64,000 nucleotides of DNA, taken from contig NZ_FMXM01000008.1 of the NCBI RefSeq assembly GCF_900103325.1, positions 1 through 64,000 of the forward strand, read 5' to 3'. Shown piece by piece: positions 9,809 to 17,379 of this stretch (positions are counted from its first letter, which is position 1; every line of letters begins with the position of its first letter). The DNA comes from Mesorhizobium qingshengii (GTDB lineage Bacteria > Pseudomonadota > Alphaproteobacteria > Rhizobiales > Rhizobiaceae). Under the pieces are notes generated by a model. The model did not search any database and was not told the origin of the DNA. It was given only the letters and a program-made list of their open reading frames with translations. The position numbers and the translations under genes are program-made.

Positions 9809-9845
9809 AAAAAAAAGAGGCCGGAAAATTCCGGCTTCTTTTTTT
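9809..9845. terminator. Bidirectional rho-independent terminator
   Basis: An A-run (9809-9816), a perfect stem AAGAGGCCGGAA / TTCCGGCTTCTT around a short AA-TT loop, and a T-run to 9845. It is flanked by convergent genes, the RND pump on the left and the L,D-transpeptidase on the right, and serves both strands. Confidence 0.9.
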
Positions 9846-9929
9846 GGCTGGGCTCGATACCGCCGGTTTGGACACTTTCCGGTGGGAGCCATGAGAAGCG
9901 CACGGCGGTAGGCCGGCCTTCGCAGCCTG

Positions 9930-10391
9930 CTACTTGACGATGACGATGCTGGTGTTGGTCGGCCCGAACGTTTCGACAAGTTGATAGAAATCGGCGGCGT
10001 TGTCGGGATGCAGCCGCACGCAGCCATGCGAAGCCGGCTGGCCGAGACGCTTGATCGCGTAGGTGGCATGCACCGCATAGCCGCCGCTGAAGAAGACCGA
10101 GTGCGGCATCGGCGCGTTGTCGTACTTCTTCGAATACCACATCTCGTGCATGCGCGTCGGCTTGAACGAGCCGGTCGGCGTCACATGCGCCTTGTCGCCA
10201 GTGGAAACCTTCCACGCGAAGGTCGGCCTGCCATCGACCAAGACCTCCATGATCTGCTGTGAAAGCGATACGCGCGCCACGATCTTGTTGGCGGCGTGGG
10301 CAGCGCCTGAGCCGGCGCCGAACAGGAGTGCAGCACCCGTCAGGGCGGCGGCGGTGATGTGGATGAGCTTGGCGGAAATGGCGGTGTGCAT
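9930..10391 (-). CDS. L,D-transpeptidase (YkuD family), exported
   Basis: Periplasmic peptidoglycan cross-linking (3-3) or protein-anchoring enzyme, 153 residues. An N-terminal signal peptide (ITAAALTGAALLFGAG, Ala-rich end) is followed by one YkuD domain. The catalytic motif is complete: HATYAIKRLGQPASHGCVRL, with the active-site Cys in SHGCVRL and the upstream His. No peptidoglycan-binding or LysM domain is present, so it is a minimal form common in rhizobia, which carry many paralogues. The start ATG 10391 precedes the signal peptide directly. Confidence 0.93.
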   Translation of the reverse strand: MHTAISAKLIHITAAALTGAALLFGAGSGAAHAANKIVARVSLSQQIMEVLVDGRPTFAWKVSTGDKAHVTPTGSFKPTRMHEMWYSKKYDNAPMPHSVFFSGGYAVHATYAIKRLGQPASHGCVRLHPDNAADFYQLVETFGPTNTSIVIVK

Positions 10392-10738
10392 GATGATGTC
10401 CCCTCTCTGCCGGGCTTGGCCGGCTCCAATTCGATGGCCGCTTATCCCTGCGTCATGTTTCGGGCAGATTTCGCAAAATGCTCGTTTATGTTTCGAATAT
10501 GTTTCCCCTAGTTAACAAACGGAACCGTTCGCGGCGTCGAAAAGAGAGGATCGGTACCATCCGATGACGAAAACTGGGCCAGGAACATAGTGACCGGCCC
10601 TTAAACGAAAGTGCGAATTTCCTGCATACGAAAGAACCGCCGTCAGTTTCGAAACCAAACTGCAACAAAGCGCGGCTTCAGGCGGCATGATGCGGAAACA
10701 GCGCTCCGTCAGAGTTGACGTAACGAAAGCAGACGGCA
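10392..10738. other. Intergenic region between divergent genes
   Basis: About 350 bases of lower GC content separating the L,D-transpeptidase and the small plus-strand gene at 10739. It must hold both promoters. I checked for GGAAC-N16/17-CGTT stress promoters (candidates at 10521 and 10582) and neither fits. No convincing small gene or strong palindrome was seen. Confidence 0.5.
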
Positions 10739-11077
10739 ATGACCATGGGAACGAAATCGAACACGCGGTCCTGGTTTCTCAGGATCAGCATCGCGGCAGC
10801 AGCCATTGGCGGCGTCGGCACGATCGCCGGCAGTCCGGCTGGCAAGCTCGCGGCGATGACCTCGAGCGAAGTTTCAACCCTGCACGCCACCCTGTTTTTC
10901 GCCACGGTCTGGATTGTTTCCAGCCTGCGCATCACCCGGCTCAAGGCCCTCTGGCGGGTCGGCCTTCGGCTGATGAGAATGCGCGGCCCCTCCGGCTACT
11001 TGCTGCCGAGAGGACCGAGTGCCCGCGCCGCGATGGGGGGCTCCACCGGCGGCGCGGGCACTTCGGAGGTTTCCTGA
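10739..11077 (+). CDS. Small membrane or exported protein of unknown function
   Basis: 112 residues. An N-terminal hydrophobic segment (FLRISIAAAAIGGVGTIAG) and a second weaker one (ATLFFATVWIVSSL) suggest a two-helix membrane protein. A basic, arginine-rich stretch and a Gly/Ser-rich tail (GGSTGGAGTSEVS) follow. Start may be ATG 10739 or ATG 10745. No family recognised. The opposite strand also has an open frame here but with less protein-like composition. Confidence 0.5.
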   Translation: MTMGTKSNTRSWFLRISIAAAAIGGVGTIAGSPAGKLAAMTSSEVSTLHATLFFATVWIVSSLRITRLKALWRVGLRLMRMRGPSGYLLPRGPSARAAMGGSTGGAGTSEVS

Positions 11078-11114
11078 AGCGACCTGCAACACATTCATTT
11101 TTTGGGGAATTGCT

Positions 11115-11282
11115 ATGAAATCGAAATTCGCAGCTTCGGTGCTTTCCGCACTGCTTTACGCGCAGGGCCTGCTCGGCTTTGCCGGCCTCGCCACCGTGCT
11201 CCTCAGGGACCGCGCCCATGCAAGCGAACTCACCATGGGCAACGCCATGCCCATGGGGCCATCGCTTCTCGTGGTGCGCTAA
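11115..11282 (+). CDS. 55-residue exported or membrane peptide of unknown function
   Basis: Starts at ATG 11115 with TTGGGGAA as ribosome site. The sequence begins MKSKFAASVLSALLYAQGLL and has one hydrophobic helix ending before RDRAHASE, which resembles a signal peptide with an AHA cleavage site. A very short Met/Pro-containing tail (TMGNAMPMGPSLLVVR) remains. It follows the gene at 10739 by 37 bases, so the two may be co-transcribed. Confidence 0.55.
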   Translation: MKSKFAASVLSALLYAQGLLGFAGLATVLLRDRAHASELTMGNAMPMGPSLLVVR

Positions 11283-11351
11283 GCTTCGGGGGCATCGGGC
11301 CAGGTGGAGAATCCGATGCTCAGCCAAGGAAATAGCGCGAGCGCCCGTCCG

Positions 11352-12038
11352 TCAGTCGTCGAATTGTCGCGGCGGATCAAACCGGTAACCGGCGCCGCGT
11401 ATGGTGATGATGGTCTCGGTATCGAGCTTGCGGCGCAGCCGCACGATGCGCGAATCGATCGAGCGGTCGAAGGCGTCGGCGTTTTCGGCTGGCGCCGCGG
11501 CGATGATGTCGTCACGCGTCAGCACCTTGCGCGGACTGGCCAGGAAAAGCCTGAGCAGCGCCACCTGACCCGGCGAAAGCTGCTCTTCCGTGCCGGACCG
11601 ATGCATGACCATGGCCGACCTCAGATCGACGGTCGCATTTTCCAGCACAATCAACTCCTGGGCGGGCCTGCCACGCCGCGCCAGCAGGCCGCCGACACGA
11701 GCGGCGAGCTCCCTGACATTGAGCGGGCTTTCGACGACATCGGCCGCACCGAGCTCAAGTGCCAGCACCTTGTCGACAAGATCGGCCGGCCGGCAGATCA
11801 GGATGAAATCCGGCCCGTCCTCGCCGCCATGGCGCCGCAGCAGATCACGCCCTTCCGCCTGGCTGAGGCTGTCGCCAACGACGACGACTTCGATGCCCTT
11901 CCCCGAGAGCAGCGATTCGGCCTCCCACGGCTGCCGCGCCTGACGCACATCGTGGCCACGCCGCTCGAGATGGTCGGCGAGTTCAGTCGCGACCACTTCG
12001 GCTACGGAAACGAGCGCGATGACGGATCGTGCGGCCAT
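11352..12038 (-). CDS. OmpR-family DNA-binding regulator with degenerate receiver domain
   Basis: 228 residues: a receiver-like N-terminal domain and a C-terminal winged helix (SPGQVALLRLFLASPRKVLT; SRIVRLRRKLDTETIITIRG; GAGYRF). The receiver has lost its chemistry. The N-terminal acidic pair is replaced (ALVSVAEV), the phospho-Asp position reads VVVVGDSLSQ with the Asp shifted by one, and the conserved Lys of VKPF is missing (VVESPLNVREL). It is therefore probably phosphorylation-independent. I use ATG 12038; a TTG at 12047 is in frame. It is divergent from an intact regulator at 12132. Confidence 0.85.
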   Translation of the reverse strand: MAARSVIALVSVAEVVATELADHLERRGHDVRQARQPWEAESLLSGKGIEVVVVGDSLSQAEGRDLLRRHGGEDGPDFILICRPADLVDKVLALELGAADVVESPLNVRELAARVGGLLARRGRPAQELIVLENATVDLRSAMVMHRSGTEEQLSPGQVALLRLFLASPRKVLTRDDIIAAAPAENADAFDRSIDSRIVRLRRKLDTETIITIRGAGYRFDPPRQFDD

Positions 12039-12131
12039 GTTTTCCAACCGTTTCCTGGCAACCAGATATGAGTGCTGGACATCATGTTTATACCCAATCT
12101 ACTTTCCACTGAAAGTGGGAGCGAGAGCATC

Positions 12132-12857
12132 GTGCGGGCAAGAATTGTCATCGTCGAGGACGAGCCCGACCTGAGGGACGCGGTCGCCGAATATCTCGGC
12201 GCCGCCGGCTTTGACACGGTCACCGCTGAAAGCGCTGCCGCGGCGCGAATCCTGCTCGAAACGCAGTCGTTCCATCTCGCCATTCTCGACATCGCCATGC
12301 CGGGCGAGGATGGCCTCTCGCTCGGCCGCTGGCTGCGCTCGCGGCTGCCGATCGGCATCATCTACGCGACCGCCGCCGGCACCGCGCTCGACCGCATCGT
12401 CGGGCTGGAACTCGGCGCCGACGACTACATCGTCAAGCCATACGAATTGCGCGAGGTGCTGGCGAGAGTCCGCAGTGTGCTGCGCCGCGTCCCGCAGCCG
12501 ACTGAGTTGCAGGACAAGAAGGCCAGGACGGACCGCCGTTCCGTTGCTTTCGGTCCCTTCCAGGCCGATCTCGACGGCAGGCTGGTCACCGGCGCCAACG
12601 GGGCGGTGATCGATATGGCCAAGAGCGAATTCGACGTGCTGGAGGTTTTCCTGACCCGCGCCAATCGGCTGCTGACACGTGCTGCGATCTCCGAGGCGAT
12701 CGGCTTCACCGAGGATCCTGAATCATCGCGCGCGGTCGACATTCGCATCATGCGCCTGAGGAAGAAGATCGAGACCGACCCGGCCAACCCGAAATTCCTG
12801 CGCACCGTGCGCGGCGAAGGCTATATCTTCTCGTTGCCGGCCGGCGACGGCAACTGA
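12132..12857 (+). CDS. OmpR-family two-component response regulator
   Basis: 241 residues from GTG 12132 (GGGAGCGAG upstream); ATG 12084 would add 16 residues. The receiver is intact: IVIVEDEPDLRD, phospho-Asp in ILDIAMPGEDG, Lys in DDYIVKPYELRE. The C-terminal winged helix includes AVDIRIMRLRKKIETDP and VRGEGYIF. The cognate kinase is likely the hybrid histidine kinase that starts 145 bases downstream on the same strand. Target genes are not evident. Confidence 0.93.
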   Translation: MRARIVIVEDEPDLRDAVAEYLGAAGFDTVTAESAAAARILLETQSFHLAILDIAMPGEDGLSLGRWLRSRLPIGIIYATAAGTALDRIVGLELGADDYIVKPYELREVLARVRSVLRRVPQPTELQDKKARTDRRSVAFGPFQADLDGRLVTGANGAVIDMAKSEFDVLEVFLTRANRLLTRAAISEAIGFTEDPESSRAVDIRIMRLRKKIETDPANPKFLRTVRGEGYIFSLPAGDGN

Positions 12858-12975
12858 GCCGCGCAACAACGGCCTGGTGAGAGGGTTTGGCGTTCAGGCG
12901 ACCTTGGCGGTCCCTGCGCCGGGAATTTACAAATCCAGACCCACCAAATTCCAAAATTTGCTAATGTGGATCTCG

Positions 12976-13014
12976 ATGACGGCTGACCATGACTGCTGAC
13001 CATGACCGCTGACG
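12976..13014 (+). repeat. Three tandem 13-base repeats spanning a start codon
   Basis: ATGAC[G/T/C]GCTGACC occurs three times in a row with ATGs at 12976, 12989 and 13002. Because the unit is 13 bases, each ATG is in a different frame. The first two open seven-codon frames that end at TGA; only the third opens the histidine kinase gene. Confidence 0.85.
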
Positions 13015-15089
13015 CAGCACGCACGGACATGCACGGCGCCCGGCAGGGCGCGGCGATGGCGGCCGTGCGTGTCGTTCGACGGCTGCGCGAGGCCGGCGAC
13101 TGGCAGCGAGAGATGGAGGGCATCCTCGAAACGCTGTGCCGCGCCATGGAATGCCAGCGCGGCATCCTGTTCCGCTTGCGCGAATTGCCCGGCCAGGGTT
13201 TCGCCCAGTCGGTCGCCGCCTACTGGATCGACCCCGATTTCGGCGGCGAACTGGCGTCGCCCACCGTCATCATGCAATCGATCGTCAATTCGGACCCGCT
13301 GCTGGAGCGGCTGGCCGAGGACGAACGGCAAGGCAAGGTCTTCGCTGGACACACGCGCGATCTCGAAGGCTTCCTGCGAACCGATTTCGAAAAGCAGAAC
13401 ATCAAGTCGTTCCTGTCGGTGTCCGTCTTCGCGCATGGCCATCTCTGGGGCACACTGGCAGTCAACGATTGCGTCGACGAGCGGGAGTGGACCGACGAGG
13501 AAGAGGCGACGCTGCACATCATCGCGCTGGCCATCGGCGACGCCATCGAACGCTCGCCCTCCGACGCCCATGCCAGCGAGGTCATCCGCCGCACCATGCT
13601 GCAGGCCTCGCTCGACGCCATCATCGTCATTGACGAGGCCGGATCAATCATCGAATTCAACCCGGCCGCCGAAAAGATGTTCGGCTTCCAGCGCAGCGAC
13701 ATCCTTGGCAAGGACCTGCTCGATACCGTCGTCCCGGAATACTATCGCAAGGGCTATTCATCGGGCGCCGACTATATGTCGGGCCGCGGCGCGCCGATGG
13801 TCGGCCAGCGGCTCGAGACGGTGACGCAGAATGCCGCTGGCGAGGTGTTTCCGATCGAGCTGACGGCGACCGAGATGCGCGTCGCAGACCGTCGCCTGAT
13901 CTTCGGCTCGATCCGCGACCTGCGCGACAGGCTGCGCGCCGAGGAGGAGATCAACCGGCAGCGCGAGAAGCTGCATCAGAACGAGAAGATGGCGGCGATG
14001 GGCTCGCTGCTCGCCGGCGTCTCGCACGAGCTCAACAACCCGCTGGCCGTGGTGGTGGCCCAATCGACGCTTCTGCACGAATTCGCCTCGGATCCGCAGA
14101 CCAAGGTCCGCGCCGAGAAGGTGCGTGCCGCCGCCGAGCGCTGCGGCCGCATCGTCAAAAGCTTCCTGTCGATGGTCCGCCTTCATCCCGCGGCACAAGC
14201 CGAGACCGACCTCAACCAGGTGATCCGCGCGGCACTCGAGGTGACCGCCTATGGCGCACGATCAAGCGGCATCATCATCGACACGGATTTCGCCCCCGGC
14301 CCGCTGCTGGCCATGGCCGACGCCGATCATGTAACGCAGGTGGCGGCCAACTTCCTCATCAACAGCCAGCATGCGCTGGCGGGCGTTGCCGGCGACCGGC
14401 TGATCAAGGTGCGGACGTTCCGCAGCGACCGGGGCAACCCCGGCTTCTCGGTCGAGGACAATGGGCCCGGCGTGCCGGAAGCGATCCGCGCCCGCATCTT
14501 CGAATCCTATTTCACCACCAAGCCTGTCGGCGTCGGCACCGGCATCGGCCTGTCGATCTCGAAATCGATCATCGAGCGGCACAATGGCAATGTCTGGTTC
14601 GAGGAAGTGCTGCCGAGAGGCGCGCGTTTCGTCGTCCAGTTGCCGGCCATTTCGGCTGGCATCGCCACGGCCGGCGAGAACCAGCCGCGCTCGAGCGGCT
14701 TGCGCCATGCCTTGATCATCGATGACGAGCCGGATGTCGCCGGCTCGCTCTCCGACATTCTCGAATTGATGGGCATCAAGTCGCGGGTCGCGCCCGTCTG
14801 GGAATCGGGGACTGCCACCCTGGACGGCCATATGCCGCCGGACATCGTCTTTTCGGACCTGCGCATGCCCGGCACCAGCGGCATTGCAATCTATCGGGAG
14901 CTGCTTGCCGAAAGGCCCGGATTAGCCCGGCGTTTCGTGCTGGTCACCGGCGACCTGATCGGCGCAAAAGCCGAAATCGAGGCCCTGCCGGCGCAGCAGC
15001 GGCCGCAGATCCTGGAAAAGCCGTTCAGCACGCTGGATGTGCGCAGCGTGCTGTCCGCCATTGCCGAACAGGCGGCATCCAAAGGATAG
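13002..15089 (+). CDS. Soluble hybrid sensor histidine kinase (GAF-PAS-HisKA-HATPase-REC)
   Basis: 695 residues, no membrane helix, so a cytoplasmic sensor. A GAF domain spans about residues 30-185 and a PAS domain about 200-320 (ASLDAIIVIDEAGSIIEFNP). The HisKA phospho-acceptor is in SHELNNPLA near residue 341. The ATPase domain shows VEDNGPGVPEAIRARIFE and GTGIGLSI. A C-terminal receiver (IIDDEPDVAG, phospho-Asp in VFSDLRMPG near residue 619, Lys in ILEKPF) completes it. The order resembles NtrB-like or cytoplasmic hybrid kinases. It probably feeds the OmpR regulator encoded just upstream. Confidence 0.94.
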   Translation: MTADAARTDMHGARQGAAMAAVRVVRRLREAGDWQREMEGILETLCRAMECQRGILFRLRELPGQGFAQSVAAYWIDPDFGGELASPTVIMQSIVNSDPLLERLAEDERQGKVFAGHTRDLEGFLRTDFEKQNIKSFLSVSVFAHGHLWGTLAVNDCVDEREWTDEEEATLHIIALAIGDAIERSPSDAHASEVIRRTMLQASLDAIIVIDEAGSIIEFNPAAEKMFGFQRSDILGKDLLDTVVPEYYRKGYSSGADYMSGRGAPMVGQRLETVTQNAAGEVFPIELTATEMRVADRRLIFGSIRDLRDRLRAEEEINRQREKLHQNEKMAAMGSLLAGVSHELNNPLAVVVAQSTLLHEFASDPQTKVRAEKVRAAAERCGRIVKSFLSMVRLHPAAQAETDLNQVIRAALEVTAYGARSSGIIIDTDFAPGPLLAMADADHVTQVAANFLINSQHALAGVAGDRLIKVRTFRSDRGNPGFSVEDNGPGVPEAIRARIFESYFTTKPVGVGTGIGLSISKSIIERHNGNVWFEEVLPRGARFVVQLPAISAGIATAGENQPRSSGLRHALIIDDEPDVAGSLSDILELMGIKSRVAPVWESGTATLDGHMPPDIVFSDLRMPGTSGIAIYRELLAERPGLARRFVLVTGDLIGAKAEIEALPAQQRPQILEKPFSTLDVRSVLSAIAEQAASKG

Positions 15090-15090
15090 A

Positions 15091-15123
15091 AAAAAGGCTC
15101 CCGGCCGACATGCGGCGGGAGCC
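15091..15123 (-). terminator. Rho-independent terminator of the 15212-15622 gene
   Basis: Read on the minus strand, stem GGCTCCCG / CGGGAGCC (15123-15116 and 15103-15096) is followed by a T-run (15095-15091). It lies right after the end of the minus-strand small gene and close to the end of the histidine kinase gene. Confidence 0.8.
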
Positions 15124-15160
15124 GAAGGGAGCGCTGGAGGAAGCGCTCGGGGAGGTCAGA

Positions 15161-15200
15161 GCATGGTCCCCGAAGTGGGAACCGAATTTCGGGATCACGC
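15161..15200. repeat. GATC-armed short palindromic repeat, degenerate copy
   Basis: GCATGGTCCCCGAAGTGGG followed by AACCGAATTTCGGGATCACGC matches the unit seen better preserved at 49914-49960 (GCATGATCCCGAAAAGTGG core) and partly at 41275-41303. The arms are imperfect here. Confidence 0.6.
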
Positions 15201-15211
15201 TTCGACAAAAA

Positions 15212-15622
15212 TCAGAAAATGTTCGGCGTGCTGGTCAGCGGCGCGGCGTTGGCGATCATGCGGATGGCGCGGGCCTTGTGCGTCCCGGACTGCTCGGCGA
15301 TGGCGCGCAGGCAATCCACGCTCTCGGCGCCCCAGGACTGCCCCTTGCAGGCGAAATCGATCGCCGGCACCGGCAGGCGCGCGGTCTTCGTCGTTGTCGA
15401 TGCGCCTTCTACGATGTTGGCTGGCGGATTCAACGAAGCGAAGGCTGGCCCGACCGTCGGGGTGAACGCCATGCCGGCGAAGGCGCAAGCAGCCAGCGCC
15501 ATGAACATCGCCATGGGGTGGTCGCTGGCGCGCTGGCGCAGCGCCAGTTTCGGGCGGCGGTCAGCGCGCTCTGGAGCCTGGAGGCGGCGCTCGGCGCTGG
15601 TAATCTTGACTTTCGCATGCAT
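15212..15622 (-). CDS. Small protein with one membrane segment, unknown function
   Basis: 136 residues from ATG 15622, with AAGGGA 6 bases upstream. The N-terminal 35 residues are basic (ERADRRPKLALRQRAS). One hydrophobic helix (AMFMALAACAFAGMAF) follows, then a presumably periplasmic domain with two cysteines (FACKGQSWGAESVDCL) that could form a disulfide. Its C-terminal motif CKGQSWGAE...DCLRAIA resembles small periplasmic proteins common in Rhizobiales, but I cannot name the family. A clear terminator follows. Confidence 0.75.
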   Translation of the reverse strand: MHAKVKITSAERRLQAPERADRRPKLALRQRASDHPMAMFMALAACAFAGMAFTPTVGPAFASLNPPANIVEGASTTTKTARLPVPAIDFACKGQSWGAESVDCLRAIAEQSGTHKARAIRMIANAAPLTSTPNIF

Positions 15623-16129
15623 CGTCGTTCCCTTCGTCGATTTTCTTTTTTCTATAAAACGAATTTAACCGCACATGGTAACAGGCGAATGATACGCAAC
15701 TGCTGCCCGTGTAACAGTTCCGAAACAACAAATACGGGCATATCCGGGCAAAACCGGTCATCGCCCGATGCTTTGGTTCGTTTGCGAAACTGTTTCATGT
15801 GCACGATGTTGCCGTGATATCGATGTCAGGCAGCAAAGCCGAAACTCAGCCGGTCGAACTATGAGCGACCTCACACTCCGGCCAGCGACGCACATTTTTT
15901 GTACGGGAAACGGGCGAGATTTTTCCCGCATCAAGCGTCGATCTCCACGCAGAAAGCTCGATCCAAAACCCATGTTAAGGCTCGGAATTCCCGGGATTTT
16001 CTTCGGCCGCACCGGTTTCGGGGAGGTTGCAATGAGGGTTTCTGCAAGCCTGATATTTCCACAAGCCATTGCATTTCAATGCAAAATATGATTTTATTGA
16101 ACAGTCATTCAATAAAAAGAAGAAACTCC
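15623..16129. other. Intergenic region before the Rieske oxygenase gene
   Basis: About 500 bases with reduced GC content. Its right end holds the operator at 16097-16112. An open frame at 15768-16091 has unlikely composition and no ribosome site, so I do not call it. Promoters for both flanking genes must lie here. Confidence 0.5.
16097..16112. promoter_or_regulatory. Operator 1 of the TTGAAY-N4-RTTCAA family (Rieske gene)
   Basis: TTGAACAGTCATTCAA, a 16-base palindrome with arms TTGAAC/ATTCAA, 17 bases before the Rieske ATG. Near-identical sites occur at 18884-18899 and 27083-27098, only upstream of genes of this cluster. The likely ligand is the TetR/BetI-like regulator at 25482. Confidence 0.7.
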
Positions 16130-17332
16130 ATGAACCCGCACCTCCGTGACGTGGCGATCCCCAATGATTGGGACAGGCGAGGCCTGCCGGGCTGGAGTTA
16201 TCACTCCGACGCCCTTCTCGAGCTCGAGAAAGAGCATGTCTTCCGCAATCACTGGCAGATCGTCGGCCACGTCTCCGACCTGCCGAATGCCGGTGACTAT
16301 CTGACCATGGACGTGGTTGGGGAGCGGGCATTGATCGTGCGCGGCAAGGATGGCGTGGTGCGCGGCTTCAACAACATGTGCCGCCATCGCGGCAGCCGCG
16401 TCGTCGCCGACACCCAGGGCAATTGCAGGAACGCCCTGGTCTGCCCCTTCCACGGCTGGGTCTACAATCTCGACGGCACACTGCGCGGTGCCGCGCGCCC
16501 GCGCTCCTTCCCCGATCTCGACAAGACCGAGTTCGGCCTGATGCCGCTCGATCTCGAAGTCTGGATGGGCTTCATCTTCATCCGCTTCCGCAACGGTGGC
16601 CCGCAGCCGTCGGTCGCTGAGTTGATGAAGCCGATCGAGCCCGAGTTCGCGCATTACAAGGCCGCCGACATGGTGCCTTCCTGGGGTATCTGGACCCAGA
16701 AGACCCCGGTCAACTGGAAGTCGGTGCGTGACGTCGACAATGAGGGCTACCATGTCGCCATGGCGCATCCTGCCTTGCAGGATCTCTACGGCGCCACCTA
16801 TTTCGACGAACCCTTCATCAATGGCGTGTCACGCTCCTTCGCCACCTACAACCCGCATGCCGGCCGCCGCTGGAGCGTCAGGAACTATGTCAAGATCGCG
16901 CCGGAGCCGGCGCACCTGCCGGACTATCTGAAGAGGGCTTGGGTCTACTACGGCATCTTCCCCAATGCGGTCATCTCGGTGATGCCGGAATCGGTTCAGT
17001 TCTATCAGGAGTTTCCGCTCTCGACGGGTGAGACGCTGCTGCGCGGCGCCATCTACCGCTACCGCGACGAGAGCCGCGAGCAGGCCGCCGCCCGCTACCT
17101 CTCCTTCCGCATCGACCGCGATACAATGTCGGAAGACGTGCAGCTCTCGGTGTGGTCGAACGAATCCATGCTGTCCGAAGCCTTCGAGGGTTTCTACCTC
17201 TCGGACCTCGAATACGGCGTGCGCACCCATCACGACCATCTGCGCAAGATGCTGCCGGTGCTGGGGCTGGAGACCGCGCCCGAGGAGAAGGACATGTGGA
17301 ATTTGAACGACGCGCTCAGGTCGCGGTCGTAG
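16130..17332 (+). CDS. Rieske non-heme iron oxygenase, alpha subunit (GbcA/CntA-like)
   Basis: 400 residues. The Rieske [2Fe-2S] ligands are CRH near residue 84 and CPFH near residue 105. The mononuclear iron ligands are in DVDNEGYHVAMAHP. The family hydroxylates aromatic rings or N-methyl groups; the length and the motif spacing fit the quaternary-amine branch (betaine, carnitine or stachydrine demethylation), which is inference. The start is ATG 16130 with AAGAAG upstream. No ferredoxin reductase partner is encoded in the window. It stands alone on the plus strand, with its own operator. Confidence 0.93.
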   Translation: MNPHLRDVAIPNDWDRRGLPGWSYHSDALLELEKEHVFRNHWQIVGHVSDLPNAGDYLTMDVVGERALIVRGKDGVVRGFNNMCRHRGSRVVADTQGNCRNALVCPFHGWVYNLDGTLRGAARPRSFPDLDKTEFGLMPLDLEVWMGFIFIRFRNGGPQPSVAELMKPIEPEFAHYKAADMVPSWGIWTQKTPVNWKSVRDVDNEGYHVAMAHPALQDLYGATYFDEPFINGVSRSFATYNPHAGRRWSVRNYVKIAPEPAHLPDYLKRAWVYYGIFPNAVISVMPESVQFYQEFPLSTGETLLRGAIYRYRDESREQAAARYLSFRIDRDTMSEDVQLSVWSNESMLSEAFEGFYLSDLEYGVRTHHDHLRKMLPVLGLETAPEEKDMWNLNDALRSRS

Positions 17333-17351
17333 GCACGAGGGCAAAGCTGGC

Positions 17352-17374
17352 GATCTCCCCACGTGGGGGAGATC
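17352..17374. terminator. Palindrome between convergent genes, terminator-like repeat
   Basis: Arms GATCTCCCC and GGGGAGATC around ACGTG, placed between the Rieske gene and the aminotransferase. The core equals one arm of the RIME-like element found in the E2 gene, so it is both a repeat and a plausible bidirectional stem-loop. There is no T-run. Confidence 0.6.
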
Positions 17375-17379
17375 GGCAG

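Noticed and set aside
8078..10078. Long minus-strand open frame opposite the RND pump and past its end
   Set aside because: Composition is shadow-like (runs of His, Arg, Asp) and it spans the strong bidirectional terminator at 9809-9845.
12945..12960. CAAATT..AATTTG palindrome upstream of the hybrid kinase
   Set aside because: Short, AT-only arms in a local AT-rich patch; no second copy and no clear promoter context.
15768..16091. Plus-strand open frame before the Rieske gene
   Set aside because: No ribosome site, odd composition, and it runs into the operator and promoter area.
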